In this document: positions 1-7,979 of the stretch, in pieces
Layout of the letters: each line of letters opens with the position of its first letter
Numbering within the stretch: position 1 is the first letter of the stretch
Assembly (NCBI GenBank): GCA_900546465.1
Contig: URCX01000073.1
Coordinates: 1-9,751 of the forward strand
Length of the DNA: 9,751 bases
Direction: 5' to 3'
Origin: an uncultured Bacteroidota bacterium
Lineage (GTDB): Bacteria > Bacteroidota > Bacteroidia > Bacteroidales > P3
Translations under genes and position numbers: made by a program
Notes under the pieces: generated by a model
Told to the model about the DNA's origin: nothing
What the model saw: only the letters and a program-made list of their open reading frames with translations
Databases searched by the model: none

Positions 1-131
1 ACCGCCTCTGCCGACTTCCTGATACACTGTCAAACAAGAGTGGCAACAGTCATAGCAGGAAGCAAGCGGCCTCAGTACCGTAAATTCTGCGGGATTGTAT
101 ATCGCTTATGCTCTCCGGTGATTTGTCGATG
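1..131. other. Short flank without a recognisable gene
   Basis: This stretch lies downstream of the lipoprotein gene and runs to the window edge. One plus-strand frame is open from base 1 to about 150, but it has no start inside the window, its translation resembles no family I recognise, and it overlaps the end of the lipoprotein gene. It could be the tail of a neighbouring gene or chance. I see no clear hairpin followed by a T-run that would end the lipoprotein transcript. Confidence 0.4.
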
Positions 132-566
132 TCAGAGGTTGATGATTTGTTGATAAGGTTCGGGGTTGCAGTTCTCAATGATTAGAACATAGCGACCGCT
201 CGGAATATCCTTTATTTGTGTGAAGTTATTGATTTCGCACAAACAGTCGGCATTTTCCGGCAAACCGAATTCGGTAAGTCTGATAGTGTCCCCGTTCGTG
301 GAAACCTTGACATTCACCGTTTGAAAGCCGCAATTCACCTTCAAATCATAATGCTCGATGGAAATCACACCGTTTGAGCATGAAACGACCAAGGAATCCG
401 GATTGAAAATACCTTTCGAGGACGTCTCATCATCATTGGTCAAACACTTGGAATAGGTATTCTGCACCGAAGCAGCTTCCTCCTCCTTATCATTGCAGGC
501 AACAAAACCCGTTAAGCCTGCAAACAACAATCCGCAAAGGATTGCATACTTGTTTCTTATCTTCAT
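132..566 (-). CDS. Small surface lipoprotein, function unknown
   Basis: A 144-residue protein starting with a type II signal peptide: a basic N-terminus (M-K-I-R-N-K), a hydrophobic core at about residues 8-22 and a lipobox ending F-V-A-C with the lipidated Cys at residue 24. The next residues, N-D-K-E-E-E, match the acidic lipoprotein export signal that sends Bacteroidetes lipoproteins to the cell surface. The mature part carries six further cysteines (41, 63, 79, 108, 110, 133). It has a C-x-C motif in a segment ending G-R-Y-V-L-I-I (about 107-130), a pattern I associate with small Bacteroides lipoproteins of beta-sandwich type. I do not recognise a named family and assign no function. It lies 360 bp downstream of hsdR on the same strand and is probably not part of the restriction operon. 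The ATG at 566 is chosen because it gives a complete signal peptide. Confidence 0.8.
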   Translation of the reverse strand: MKIRNKYAILCGLLFAGLTGFVACNDKEEEAASVQNTYSKCLTNDDETSSKGIFNPDSLVVSCSNGVISIEHYDLKVNCGFQTVNVKVSTNGDTIRLTEFGLPENADCLCEINNFTQIKDIPSGRYVLIIENCNPEPYQQIINL

Positions 567-926
567 TTCTGTAAAATATTTTTTTTGATTGTTGATTGCC
601 CTGTATTTTTATCGGATAAGCCTTGCCGGAGAGTACAGGAAAACTGCGACAAAGCAGCCTTTGCCCAAATTGCTTTTCCCGATTTGCCAAATCCTTTCGG
701 AAGAGTAGAGGCGTGTTGTCATATCCGTTGCAATCTTATTTCTTTGCGATATACGAACTGTTTTTATATAAACGCCCTTTGGAAGAGAAAATTATCCCCA
801 AGCTGAATTATTCAATCATACCCTCCCTTTCAGTCTTTGCAAGAGCAGGTCGGCAGGGGCTTGCTCTTATTCTTTAAGGTTCTTTGCGGGAAAGGCAATA
901 CCCTATCATTCTTACAGAAAATTCCT
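567..926. other. Intergenic gap between hsdR and the lipoprotein gene
   Basis: This 360-bp stretch has no gene I can support. Small open frames occur on both strands (up to about 84 codons on the plus strand), but their translations are rich in Cys, Phe and Arg, overlap each other and have no family features. An imperfect inverted repeat lies at 841-868. The promoter of the lipoprotein gene should be here. I looked for the Bacteroides -33 TTTG and -7 TAnnTTTG pair on the minus strand and found no convincing match. The minus-strand sequence just before the lipoprotein ATG (about 567-600) is A-rich, as is common in Bacteroidetes leaders. Confidence 0.5.
841..868. repeat. Imperfect inverted repeat downstream of hsdR
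   Basis: AAGAGCAGGTC (841-851) and GGCTTGCTCTT (858-868) can form an 11-bp stem with two G-U pairs around a 6-nt loop. It lies 58 nt past the hsdR stop, so it may end or stabilise the operon transcript. On the minus strand the stem is followed by an A/G-rich stretch rather than a T-run, so it is not a standard intrinsic terminator in that direction. On the plus strand the following sequence is moderately T-rich, but no plus-strand gene is present. Confidence 0.35.
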
Positions 927-3900
927 TTACACCCAACCGTATCCCTGCACAGCCATGTCCACAAAGTGGTTGAACAGCAAATTGGTTTTCTGCTTGAACG
1001 ACACACCGTCATAACTCTCCGGCAAGTCCTTGTTGAGCGAAGTCTGAATCAAGGCAAATACCTGAAGGCGAGGTTGCTCATCCTTAAACCAATCCACCAC
1101 CATCACCCTCTCTTTCTCCTCTGACAACTTATGATATAGGTTCTTTGCAGCAAGTATGACTTTCTGTTCCTCCGCCTTGGTCAGCTTCTTGTCGGCACGA
1201 AGCAAATCAAATATTTCCAATTCCTCTTCCTCCAAGCCCAAGTCGGTAGAGCGGGACTGCTCCTTTTTCAAATCCTCTATCAGTTGGAGCAACTTCTTAT
1301 AGTAATCCTCATTCTCGCTCCCTCCCGCATTATAGCGGTCGATGATGTTACGGTATCGCTGAGAAAAAGCCACACGGGTACAATTCTTGTTGATGAGCTG
1401 TTCCAAGGTTCGTTCCACAAAAGCCCGCAGGTCGTCCGTTTCCAAAGCCTTGTAAGGCGTTTTATTGATTTCCTTACGAATGGCATCTACATCTAACTTA
1501 CTAAGGTCTATGACCTTCCCTTGATGAATGCCGTATGTGGCTTGCTGTTCTGAAACGCCTGCCGAAACACTCCGGTCGAGAGCCTCAGCCATACGCAACC
1601 TTGCCTTGCGTAACTTCTCATCATCAATCAGATTGCAGAGCCAACCATTGATGTGAGCGATTATCGCAAACTTATCATTGTACCAACCTCTTTCTAAAAT
1701 CTCCGGCTTGGCGGCATCGTAGAGATTTATCAGCAGATTGCTCATCACCTTGAAACGTTCTTTCCATTCGTCCTTTGTCAATATATGGTCGTATGCCTTT
1801 CGTAACATTTCCAAGCGGTTGATTGTCTCCTCTTCGGCTATGATGTCCTCCGTCTTGATACCGATTTTCAACAAGAACGCCTCCGTATCGGAGATGCTTC
1901 GTTCTATGTTGGTAATAAGTTGCTCTATATCCTTTGCGGGATAATCTTCCTTACCATCTGTTTCAGCATACTCGGAAAGAGCCTTCTGCATATATTTGAA
2001 CACATTGACATAATCGACAATGATACCGCAGCTTTTCCCCGGATAAACCCTGTTGGCACGAGCAATGGCTTGCATAAGCGTATGCCCTTTCATCGGCTTG
2101 TCGAGGTACAGAGTGGAAAGCGATGGAACATCAAAGCCCGTGAGCCACATGGCACAGACGAAAACCAAGCTCAAAGGGTCGTCCTTATCCTTGAACCTGT
2201 CCTCTATATCCTTACCCTCCGGCGTAATCGCCTCCATCTTCTTGCGGTGCAGGCTGATGTCAAGACCTTGGGCGGCAAACTTATCCTCCTCGCCCTCCTC
2301 CTTGCTGATAACCACAGCCATCTCCACCTTATTCATATAATTCAGGCGTTCGTTTATGGCAGAGCGTTCTTCCGAGGTCTTGGCTTCGTTTCGTTCCTTC
2401 ACAAGCAGCTTTGTCTCCTCCGCCCAATACTTCCGCACCTTGTCGTACATCTTCACGGCAGTGTATTTGTCCACACTCACCACCATACCTTTGCCCCAAA
2501 ATCCCCGTCGTGGGAAATGGTGGGCAATATCGCTGGCAATGCGATCCAAGCGTTCCTCCCGTTTGATGACCTCCATTATTCGGGAAGAAGAGTTCTCCAA
2601 GAGTTCTTTCTCCCTGTCGTTCAGTTTCTCCTCCTCGCAGATTTGGTCGATGTCGGTATCGAGCCAATCATTGGTCAAGCCCACCTCCGGCACCCTTCGA
2701 CTGTAAAACAGCGGCACCGTGTTGCCGTCCTCTATCGCCTGAGCAAAATTGTATTCCGACACATAATCGCCAAACCATTGGTTGGTGAGTCGCCGACTGC
2801 CCAAAAGCGGAGTACCCGTAAAGGCAATATAGTTGGCATTCGGCAAAGCCGTGTGCATATTCTCGGCAAGTTGCTTGTACTGGGTGCGATGAGCCTCATC
2901 TACCAAGACAAAGATGTCGTTGCGAGTGGAAAGTACAGGGTATTGTTTCATCTTGTCGTATTGGAACTTCTGTATGAGCGTAAACACAATAGGCTTGTTA
3001 CCCGACAGGAAATCCCTCATCTGCCACGCATTCCCGGGCTGACACTCTTCCTTGTCGCCTACCACCTCGGTGCGAACAAACGTTTTATGTATCTGTGCGT
3101 CCAAGTCCTCCCTGTCCGTAACTATCAGAAAGGTGAAATTACCAAGCAATTTGCGTCTCACCTTCCGCACGAACATCACCATGGAATAACTCTTGCCCGA
3201 ACCTTGAGTATGCCAAAACACACCGAGTTTACCCTTCAGCTCTTTGCGTCGCTTCACGCTCTCCATCAGATTATTGACACCGAGATACTGGTGGTTCTTG
3301 GCAATAATCTTTATACGCTTATTGTCGAAGAACACGAAGTTTTCGATATAATCCAACAGTCGCTCCTTACGGAAAAGACCGTCGATGAGGTTTAGAATGC
3401 TCAAACCATGTTCTGCGATTTGTTCACGGTCGATTTTTTCCTTTTCATCATTCACCCTCAGCCACTCGAAGAAGAACTCATACTTGCTGTTCCAAGCACC
3501 AATCTTGGTTTGCAAACCGTTGCTCAGTACGCATATTTGGTTCATGGCAAAGACGTTCGGAATATCCGAGCGATAAGAAACAAGGTTCTTGTTATACGAC
3601 TCCTCAATCTTGACGGTGGAGTTTTTCAGTTCGATGAACACCACGGGCAAACCGTTCACGAAAAGCAGCACATCGGGACGACGATAGCGGAAATGCCCCT
3701 TAATCCACATTTGGTTGACGCAATGGAAGTCGTTTCTTTCGGGCTGTTCAAAGTCGATGATTTTCACTATGTCGAAGTCCTCCTTGCCCTCCTTTTGCAC
3801 CTCCACCCTGATACCATTACGTATGCGGTTATAAAACTTATAATTGGTATCCGTCATATCTGTGCCGGAATAATCCTTGCGGAAATCTTGCAGAATACCC

Positions 3901-4121
3901 TTCAAGACCTCATCTTTCACCTGTGGATTGAGCCGTCGCAAAGCGTTCAAAAACACTTCTGGCAGAATGCACTCCGATGAATTGGCACGCCCCGTGGACG
4001 CCACCTCGTCCTGAGCCTCCATCTTCGGGCAGCACTCTATCCGCTTCCAACCATATTCGGCTTGGGAAAGCCGGTTGCATATCGCCTGTTCTATATCGTC
4101 CTCTCTGATAAATGACCTCAT
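927..4121 (-). CDS. hsdR: Type I restriction enzyme R subunit (HsdR)
   Basis: The 1064-residue motor and nuclease subunit of a type I restriction complex. It joins the HsdM2-HsdS core, translocates DNA with ATP and cuts at distance from the target. The N-terminal PD-(D/E)XK nuclease is intact: R-R-P-D with Asp150, then I-E-L-K with Glu164 and Lys166. This is almost the same spacing and position as the catalytic residues I recall for EcoR124I, so it fits the type IC-like group. The superfamily 2 helicase follows: Walker A T-Q-G-S-G-K-S (305-311), D-E-A-H (408-411), F-T-G-T-P (434-438), T-G-F-D-V-P-S-L (661-668) and Q-A-I-A-R-A-N-R (684-691). A helical C-terminus (about 760-1064) would bind the methyltransferase. 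Length is normal for the family and no break is seen. The ATG lies 1 nt after the stop of the upstream AlbA_2 gene with only a weak Shine-Dalgarno, suggesting translational coupling. Confidence 0.97.
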   Translation of the reverse strand: MRSFIREDDIEQAICNRLSQAEYGWKRIECCPKMEAQDEVASTGRANSSECILPEVFLNALRRLNPQVKDEVLKGILQDFRKDYSGTDMTDTNYKFYNRIRNGIRVEVQKEGKEDFDIVKIIDFEQPERNDFHCVNQMWIKGHFRYRRPDVLLFVNGLPVVFIELKNSTVKIEESYNKNLVSYRSDIPNVFAMNQICVLSNGLQTKIGAWNSKYEFFFEWLRVNDEKEKIDREQIAEHGLSILNLIDGLFRKERLLDYIENFVFFDNKRIKIIAKNHQYLGVNNLMESVKRRKELKGKLGVFWHTQGSGKSYSMVMFVRKVRRKLLGNFTFLIVTDREDLDAQIHKTFVRTEVVGDKEECQPGNAWQMRDFLSGNKPIVFTLIQKFQYDKMKQYPVLSTRNDIFVLVDEAHRTQYKQLAENMHTALPNANYIAFTGTPLLGSRRLTNQWFGDYVSEYNFAQAIEDGNTVPLFYSRRVPEVGLTNDWLDTDIDQICEEEKLNDREKELLENSSSRIMEVIKREERLDRIASDIAHHFPRRGFWGKGMVVSVDKYTAVKMYDKVRKYWAEETKLLVKERNEAKTSEERSAINERLNYMNKVEMAVVISKEEGEEDKFAAQGLDISLHRKKMEAITPEGKDIEDRFKDKDDPLSLVFVCAMWLTGFDVPSLSTLYLDKPMKGHTLMQAIARANRVYPGKSCGIIVDYVNVFKYMQKALSEYAETDGKEDYPAKDIEQLITNIERSISDTEAFLLKIGIKTEDIIAEEETINRLEMLRKAYDHILTKDEWKERFKVMSNLLINLYDAAKPEILERGWYNDKFAIIAHINGWLCNLIDDEKLRKARLRMAEALDRSVSAGVSEQQATYGIHQGKVIDLSKLDVDAIRKEINKTPYKALETDDLRAFVERTLEQLINKNCTRVAFSQRYRNIIDRYNAGGSENEDYYKKLLQLIEDLKKEQSRSTDLGLEEEELEIFDLLRADKKLTKAEEQKVILAAKNLYHKLSEEKERVMVVDWFKDEQPRLQVFALIQTSLNKDLPESYDGVSFKQKTNLLFNHFVDMAVQGYGWV

Positions 4122-4122
4122 A

Positions 4123-5703
4123 TTACTTCAACTGTTTTAATACAAATATACCTTTCTCGGTAAGGTAATACTTCTGCTTCTTACTTTTGGGTGCTTCCGG
4201 ATATAATAAAGCAACAAGACCGGCTCGTATTGCCGGCTGCAAATAAGCTTTTGAAAAATACTGTCGACTGACAGTTGCATGATTGCTTGCATGAAGCGAC
4301 TTTCCATCGCCATAATTCAACTTTTCAAACAATTCTTTTCTACTAAGAACGAATATATCTATACTTATAATCAATGACTTGATTTTATTCGATAAAGTTT
4401 CTGCCGCTTCATTGGCAGATGGTTGCATGATGGTTGCATGATGGTTGCATGATGGTTGCATGATGGTTGCATCAATCTTATTGAACAATTCATTTCTGAT
4501 ACTATCTGCCACTATCACGTTAGCATCATGAATTTTTACGAGGAATACAGTCAGAAGATTTATTTCAAACTCAGCCTCCTTATTGCCATTCTCAGCGAGA
4601 AGACGTCTTACTTCCTGTATGCCATGGTTAAACATATTGACATAGTTGAAAGTTTTCATAATTCCGGCAAGCGTATTGTTCCGGTAATCGTTTACAAACG
4701 GGAAATTTTCCGGTCTGGCATTGCCATAAAGCCCACCGGGGTTCATCACTTCTATGCGACTATCATACTGATAAATTCTCGTAGGAGTATTCGACTGATA
4801 GTCGCGATGCATCACTGCATTCATTATCAGTTCACGAAGAGCCTTGCTCGGGTAATTCTTCACCTCTTTTTCCCGCAAAGTACTGACAGATACAGGGCGA
4901 CTGGTTACAATAGCATCATCTATGAAATTTTCCAACCGAGGAAGCATCTTATACAGGCAACCATCAAAGCGGCGTTCGTTTAATATCTTCCCTCCATTGT
5001 CCTCTCCGGCAAATCTTACATATTGTACATACGCTCCCTGCAAGAAGTAGTTCGTACGTTTACCAAACATGATTATTGCCGCATAAGTAGGACAATCCCA
5101 TTGCATGTTGTAAAGATGTAATGACGCAAGTTGCTCTTCAATACTTCTGTTGTCATGCTTCAACACCTGCCTGTCAACTGCCAACGGCAGATATTCTTTC
5201 ATGATGCAATCGACATCTATATCGTGGAGAGTTGCCCCTCGACATGGACGAGTGTCAAATGTTGGCAATGCCGCCGCACATCTCTCTGTGAGAATGCGTT
5301 CTTCTTGTATGGTCGCAATATCCCTTCTGGGACCTATGCGTACAAAAGTTCGTCCGCGATAGCGTACAGGAGTATCAAATGATGGAGTAACCTCAACCAC
5401 CAACACATCACCTTCCTCCGTTACAACTTTCTCCGTATTCATTACAGGAAGTGGCAATATATTTCCATCGGAACGTATCCCGCTGATTTTCTTTATAAGC
5501 CTATCATCTACCCTCAAGCCTGATGGCGTACCGTCGTCATTTACTCCAATCAGCAAATACCCCTTTTGTCTTTTGCCCGGCAAATCATTGGCAAAGGCAC
5601 ATATTGCCTCCTGAAACTTATCCATATTGCTCGTAGATACAGTACGTTCTATGCGGTAACTTTCATCAATCCTTAATATCTCATGCAATTCCTTTGCTGT
5701 CAT
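4123..5703 (-). CDS. AlbA_2/Schlafen-type ATP-binding protein with C-terminal winged helix, phase-variable candidate
   Basis: A 526-residue protein of the COG2865 type, often called ATP-binding or RecG-like transcriptional regulator. The N-terminal AlbA_2 domain (about 1-140) shows A-F-A-N-D (36-40) and L-I-G-V-N-D-D-G (51-58). The GHKL-like ATP-binding domain (about 270-400) shows A-L-R-E-L-I-M-N-A-V-M-H-R-D-Y (288-302) and E-V-M-N-P-G-G-L-Y-G (318-327). Residues 411-429 are encoded by five perfect copies of an 11-bp unit, and a winged helix follows (about 440-526, ending in Y-Y-L-T-E-K-G). Such proteins are commonly inserted between hsdS and hsdR in type I loci, and in Campylobacter jejuni such inserts are called rlo genes; their role is unclear. 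It starts 14 nt after hsdS and ends 1 nt before hsdR. In the sequenced state the frame is open. One unit fewer would end it near residue 427 and one more near 447, removing the winged helix. Confidence 0.9.
   Translation of the reverse strand: MTAKELHEILRIDESYRIERTVSTSNMDKFQEAICAFANDLPGKRQKGYLLIGVNDDGTPSGLRVDDRLIKKISGIRSDGNILPLPVMNTEKVVTEEGDVLVVEVTPSFDTPVRYRGRTFVRIGPRRDIATIQEERILTERCAAALPTFDTRPCRGATLHDIDVDCIMKEYLPLAVDRQVLKHDNRSIEEQLASLHLYNMQWDCPTYAAIIMFGKRTNYFLQGAYVQYVRFAGEDNGGKILNERRFDGCLYKMLPRLENFIDDAIVTSRPVSVSTLREKEVKNYPSKALRELIMNAVMHRDYQSNTPTRIYQYDSRIEVMNPGGLYGNARPENFPFVNDYRNNTLAGIMKTFNYVNMFNHGIQEVRRLLAENGNKEAEFEINLLTVFLVKIHDANVIVADSIRNELFNKIDATIMQPSCNHHATIMQPSANEAAETLSNKIKSLIISIDIFVLSRKELFEKLNYGDGKSLHASNHATVSRQYFSKAYLQPAIRAGLVALLYPEAPKSKKQKYYLTEKGIFVLKQLK
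4418..4472 (-). repeat. Five tandem copies of an 11-bp unit, candidate slippage switch
   Basis: GATGGTTGCAT on the plus strand (coding strand ATGCAACCATC) is repeated five times without a mismatch at 4418-4428, 4429-4439, 4440-4450, 4451-4461 and 4462-4472. Because 11 is not a multiple of three, the units are read in successive frames, giving D-A-T-I-M-Q-P-S-C-N-H-H and then A-T-I-M-Q-P-S. Only changes of three units keep the frame. With four units the reading frame meets TGA 6 nt past the repeat. With six it meets TGA after about 15 new codons. This is the usual design of a slipped-strand phase switch. Confidence 0.9.
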
Positions 5704-5714
5704 AAGTTCTTATG
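5701..5714. promoter_or_regulatory. Short dyad over the AlbA_2 gene start
   Basis: CATAAG-TT-CTTATG is a perfect 6-bp inverted repeat with a 2-nt centre. It covers the start codon of the AlbA_2 gene and most of the 14-nt gap after hsdS. The loop is too short for a stable RNA hairpin, so if it does anything it would be a protein-binding dyad. Chance is quite possible. Confidence 0.2.
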
Positions 5715-5717
5715 ATT

Positions 5718-6914
5718 TTATGGTTTTACTTCCAATTTGCCCGACATAAGGCGAGGAAGAAGAAGATCCCGCCGGCGAGCGAGGAGAGTGTTCTGCTTAG
5801 CCAAACAACTTATGCTATTCATAATAGAAGAAATTTTTTGATCAAAGCTAATTAATAGTTCATGATTTGGAATTACCAATGGTATATAATCGAATGTTTT
5901 AACTATAATAGTATCAAAGACACCACCATTTGCCATTTTCTTTATTCTTTCCGTGGCATTTCTTATAGAAAAGAACAGATAAAAATTAGAGCATATAGTT
6001 TTGCTCTCCAATGCAAAACATGACTGATTCATTGCCATAGGTACATCTATTATATTAACTTTTCCAACTGTTCCTCTTGCAGTTATCATAATCGTCCCTT
6101 TTGAGTAAAACTTACTATTACAGTTCGCTAATCCCTTTTCTGAAATAGTAGTCATTGTTGCAAAAGAAAAGAATCCACTGCTTGCATCCTTCGGAGTAAA
6201 AAAAGGAATGCTCCCATTGTAATAATCGACCATATCTGTTTTTGGTGTTCCACCACTCATAACATCTACACAGTCAGAACATCTCACTTTTTTCCACCCT
6301 TTTGGCAGTCCGTTTTCCATTTCCGCCTTTTCATATCCGGGGAAGCGGAAGCGGACGAACCATTCTTTATATAGGTTCTCTGCCATTTTCTCCAAAAGAC
6401 GAATACGCTTGGTATTGTTCTCTATCAGACTATCGTAAGCGGATAGGATAGAAGCTATGCGGTGCTGACATTCCAAACTATCGGGAATTCTACATTTAAC
6501 CTTATCAAATGTAGTTCTTATTATTGTTCCAAAAACTCCCCCATTGGCTCTTTGCTTAAACTCAGCAACTTTTACCTTCAACAAATAATATAAAAAATCG
6601 GCGTCACATCTCGCTCTTAATCCAAAACAAGATTGATTCAAGGACATAGGGAATGGCAGCATAGCCAATTCACCAACTGTTCCCCTCGCTGATATAACGA
6701 TATCTTGCGCAGATAACAAATTAGCTGTACTATGTTTCAATCCTTCGTCTGTTATTGTTTTTTCGGTAGTATATACATACTTAGAATCTCCACTAAAGTC
6801 CTTTACTGATAGCCATGGGATATTTCCATTCCAAAAACTTTCTATTGTCGTTTTTGGGGTACCTCCACTTATTATAACAGCAAGGTCTGAAATTTTGCAC
6901 GTTTTCCATTCCAT
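5718..6914 (-). CDS. hsdS: Type I restriction specificity subunit (HsdS)
   Basis: A 398-residue DNA-recognition subunit with the usual two-half layout: TRD1 (about 4-148), central helical conserved region (149-200, with H-R-I-A-S-I-L-S-A-Y-D-S-L-I-E-N-N and N-L-Y-K-E-W-F-V-R-F), TRD2 (about 204-350, opening L-P-K-G-W-K-K-V) and a distal helix (351-398, ending L-L-P-R-L-M-S-G-K-L-E-V). Each TRD reads one half of a split target, and the helices set the spacer and hold two HsdM. Both TRDs belong to the same class: G-G-T-P-K-T at 17-22 and 221-226, G-T-V-G at 78-81 and 281-284, N-Q-S-C-F at 93-97 and 296-300, A-N-G-G-V-F at 123-128 and 328-333. The TRD-coding stretches look clearly more AT-rich than the conserved region between them. 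Translation would start from the GGGGAGG carried in the tail of the upstream gene. The gene is full length, with no second hsdS or recombinase in view. Confidence 0.97.
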   Translation of the reverse strand: MEWKTCKISDLAVIISGGTPKTTIESFWNGNIPWLSVKDFSGDSKYVYTTEKTITDEGLKHSTANLLSAQDIVISARGTVGELAMLPFPMSLNQSCFGLRARCDADFLYYLLKVKVAEFKQRANGGVFGTIIRTTFDKVKCRIPDSLECQHRIASILSAYDSLIENNTKRIRLLEKMAENLYKEWFVRFRFPGYEKAEMENGLPKGWKKVRCSDCVDVMSGGTPKTDMVDYYNGSIPFFTPKDASSGFFSFATMTTISEKGLANCNSKFYSKGTIMITARGTVGKVNIIDVPMAMNQSCFALESKTICSNFYLFFSIRNATERIKKMANGGVFDTIIVKTFDYIPLVIPNHELLISFDQKISSIMNSISCLAKQNTLLARRRDLLLPRLMSGKLEVKP

Positions 6915-6950
6915 ACTCTATTCCTCCCCAAACAATTCGTTCATATTCTT
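6912..6950 (-). repeat. Junction repeat copy 4 (DUF1016 tail to hsdS start)
   Basis: The copy next to hsdS. It covers the codons for N-M-N-E-L-F-G-E-E with the preceding Lys, the stop, a 3-nt spacer and the hsdS ATG. It differs from copy 3 at three of 39 positions: the stop is TAG instead of TAA, one spacer base differs, and one synonymous Leu codon differs. The GGGGAGG ribosome-binding sequence (6923-6929) is unchanged. This is the most diverged copy. Confidence 0.9.
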
Positions 6951-7979
6951 TTCCTTTTGTTGCTCCAAGAATATCTCCTTTTGCTGTTCTATTTCCTTAC
7001 GCAGTTCCTCCTTGGTAGGAAGATAGGTGAGATATTTTGCTTGGAACAACTGCTTGTTTTCCTTCAAAATGGAATAGCGAGCCATATCCGCACTCGTCTG
7101 CGAACACAATATCAAACCAATGGTAGGATTGTCGCCTTCCGTGCGTTTCAGTTCATCGTACATACGCACATACATATCCATCTGCCCCACATCCTGATGA
7201 CTTATCTGCGAGGTCTTCAATTCAACGAGCAGAAAGCATTTCAGTATATAGTTGTAAAACACAAGGTCGATATAAAAATCACCCATATCGGTGTGGATAT
7301 GCTGCTGACGTGCCACAAAAGCATAACCTTTGCCCAACTCCATGATGAACTTCTGCAGATGGCTGATGATACAGCCCTCCAACTGCGACTCCGAGAAATC
7401 CGTATTAGGAGCAAGCCCCAAGAACTCTGCCACGACAGGATTTTTGATAAACTCCGACTTATCATTCTGCATAGGAGCTGTGATACTCTTCATCTCATTC
7501 TCCACGACGGTCTTGTTTTGCGACTGCAAAAGACGATAATAATACTGCGAAGCTATATTGCGGCGAAGCGTCCGCACGCTCCATGTCTCGGCGTAAGCCT
7601 CATGAGCATACCAATTACGGGCAGTATCCTCAGGAACGGAAAGCAGCAACATATAATGCGACCAAGACAGCAATTCGGATTTTCCTGACAGTGTCGGGAA
7701 AATCTTATAAAATTGCACAAATGCGTACAAGTTATTCTTGTTGAAGCCCTTGCCATATATATCGGTAAGCTCTTCGGACAATTTCTTTATCACCTCGTTG
7801 CCATACTCCGCACGATTTTCACCTCTCAGTATTTCCTCGCTGATACGCCTGCCAAGCAACCAATTGCGTTGCAGCATGGCTGTATTCACCGAACGATAAG
7901 CCTCTTGTCGTGCCTGTTCTATGATACCTTGAGCATCTTTCAAAAGGCTGCCGCCATTCTCATATAATACAGTTCCCAT
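6918..7979 (-). CDS. DUF1016/YhcG-type PD-(D/E)XK nuclease-like protein, second copy
   Basis: A 353-residue member of the DUF1016 (COG4804) family. The N-terminal helical domain (about 10-150) contains W-L-L-G-R-R-I and W-S-H-Y-M-L-L-L. The C-terminal PD-(D/E)XK fold (about 170-320) shows G-D-F-Y-I-D-L-V-F-Y with Asp238, then L-V-E-L-K with Glu253 and Lys255, and G-Q-M (265-267), so the nuclease core appears complete. The family is predicted to cut nucleic acid, but its substrate and role are not established. The charged C-terminal stretch (about 325-345) ends in K-N-M-N-E-L-F-G-E-E, the tail shared with HsdM and the two upstream proteins. It differs widely from the neighbouring DUF1016 protein outside the tail, so the two are old paralogues. 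It starts 3 nt after the upstream gene and ends 3 nt before hsdS, placing it inside the methyltransferase unit. Confidence 0.92.
   Translation of the reverse strand: MGTVLYENGGSLLKDAQGIIEQARQEAYRSVNTAMLQRNWLLGRRISEEILRGENRAEYGNEVIKKLSEELTDIYGKGFNKNNLYAFVQFYKIFPTLSGKSELLSWSHYMLLLSVPEDTARNWYAHEAYAETWSVRTLRRNIASQYYYRLLQSQNKTVVENEMKSITAPMQNDKSEFIKNPVVAEFLGLAPNTDFSESQLEGCIISHLQKFIMELGKGYAFVARQQHIHTDMGDFYIDLVFYNYILKCFLLVELKTSQISHQDVGQMDMYVRMYDELKRTEGDNPTIGLILCSQTSADMARYSILKENKQLFQAKYLTYLPTKEELRKEIEQQKEIFLEQQKEKNMNELFGEE

Noticed and set aside
1..150. Plus-strand frame open from the window edge
   Set aside because: It is short, without a visible start, overlaps the lipoprotein gene and resembles no known protein. 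It cannot be told from chance.
841..868. Intrinsic terminator of the hsd operon
   Set aside because: The stem is imperfect and is not followed by a T-run in the direction of hsdR transcription, so it is listed only as an inverted repeat.
623..877. Plus-strand open frame of 84 codons in the gap after hsdR
   Set aside because: It overlaps another plus-strand frame and the inverted repeat, has unusual composition and no recognisable domain or ribosome-binding site.
1920..3395. Plus-strand open frame of 491 codons
   Set aside because: It lies fully antisense to hsdR, whose reading frame carries all expected motifs. The plus-strand translation is His/Leu-rich without domains and is a by-product of codon bias.
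4418..4472. CRISPR-like array
   Set aside because: The units are 11 bp, directly adjacent, without spacers and inside a coding sequence.
5718..6914. Invertible hsdS shufflon, as in many Bacteroides type I loci
   Set aside because: No second hsdS, silent TRD cassette, inverted repeat pair or tyrosine recombinase is present in the window. One could still lie outside it.
6957..7688. Plus-strand open frame of 243 codons
   Set aside because: It is antisense to the second DUF1016 gene, shows no family features and has a composition typical of a shadow frame.
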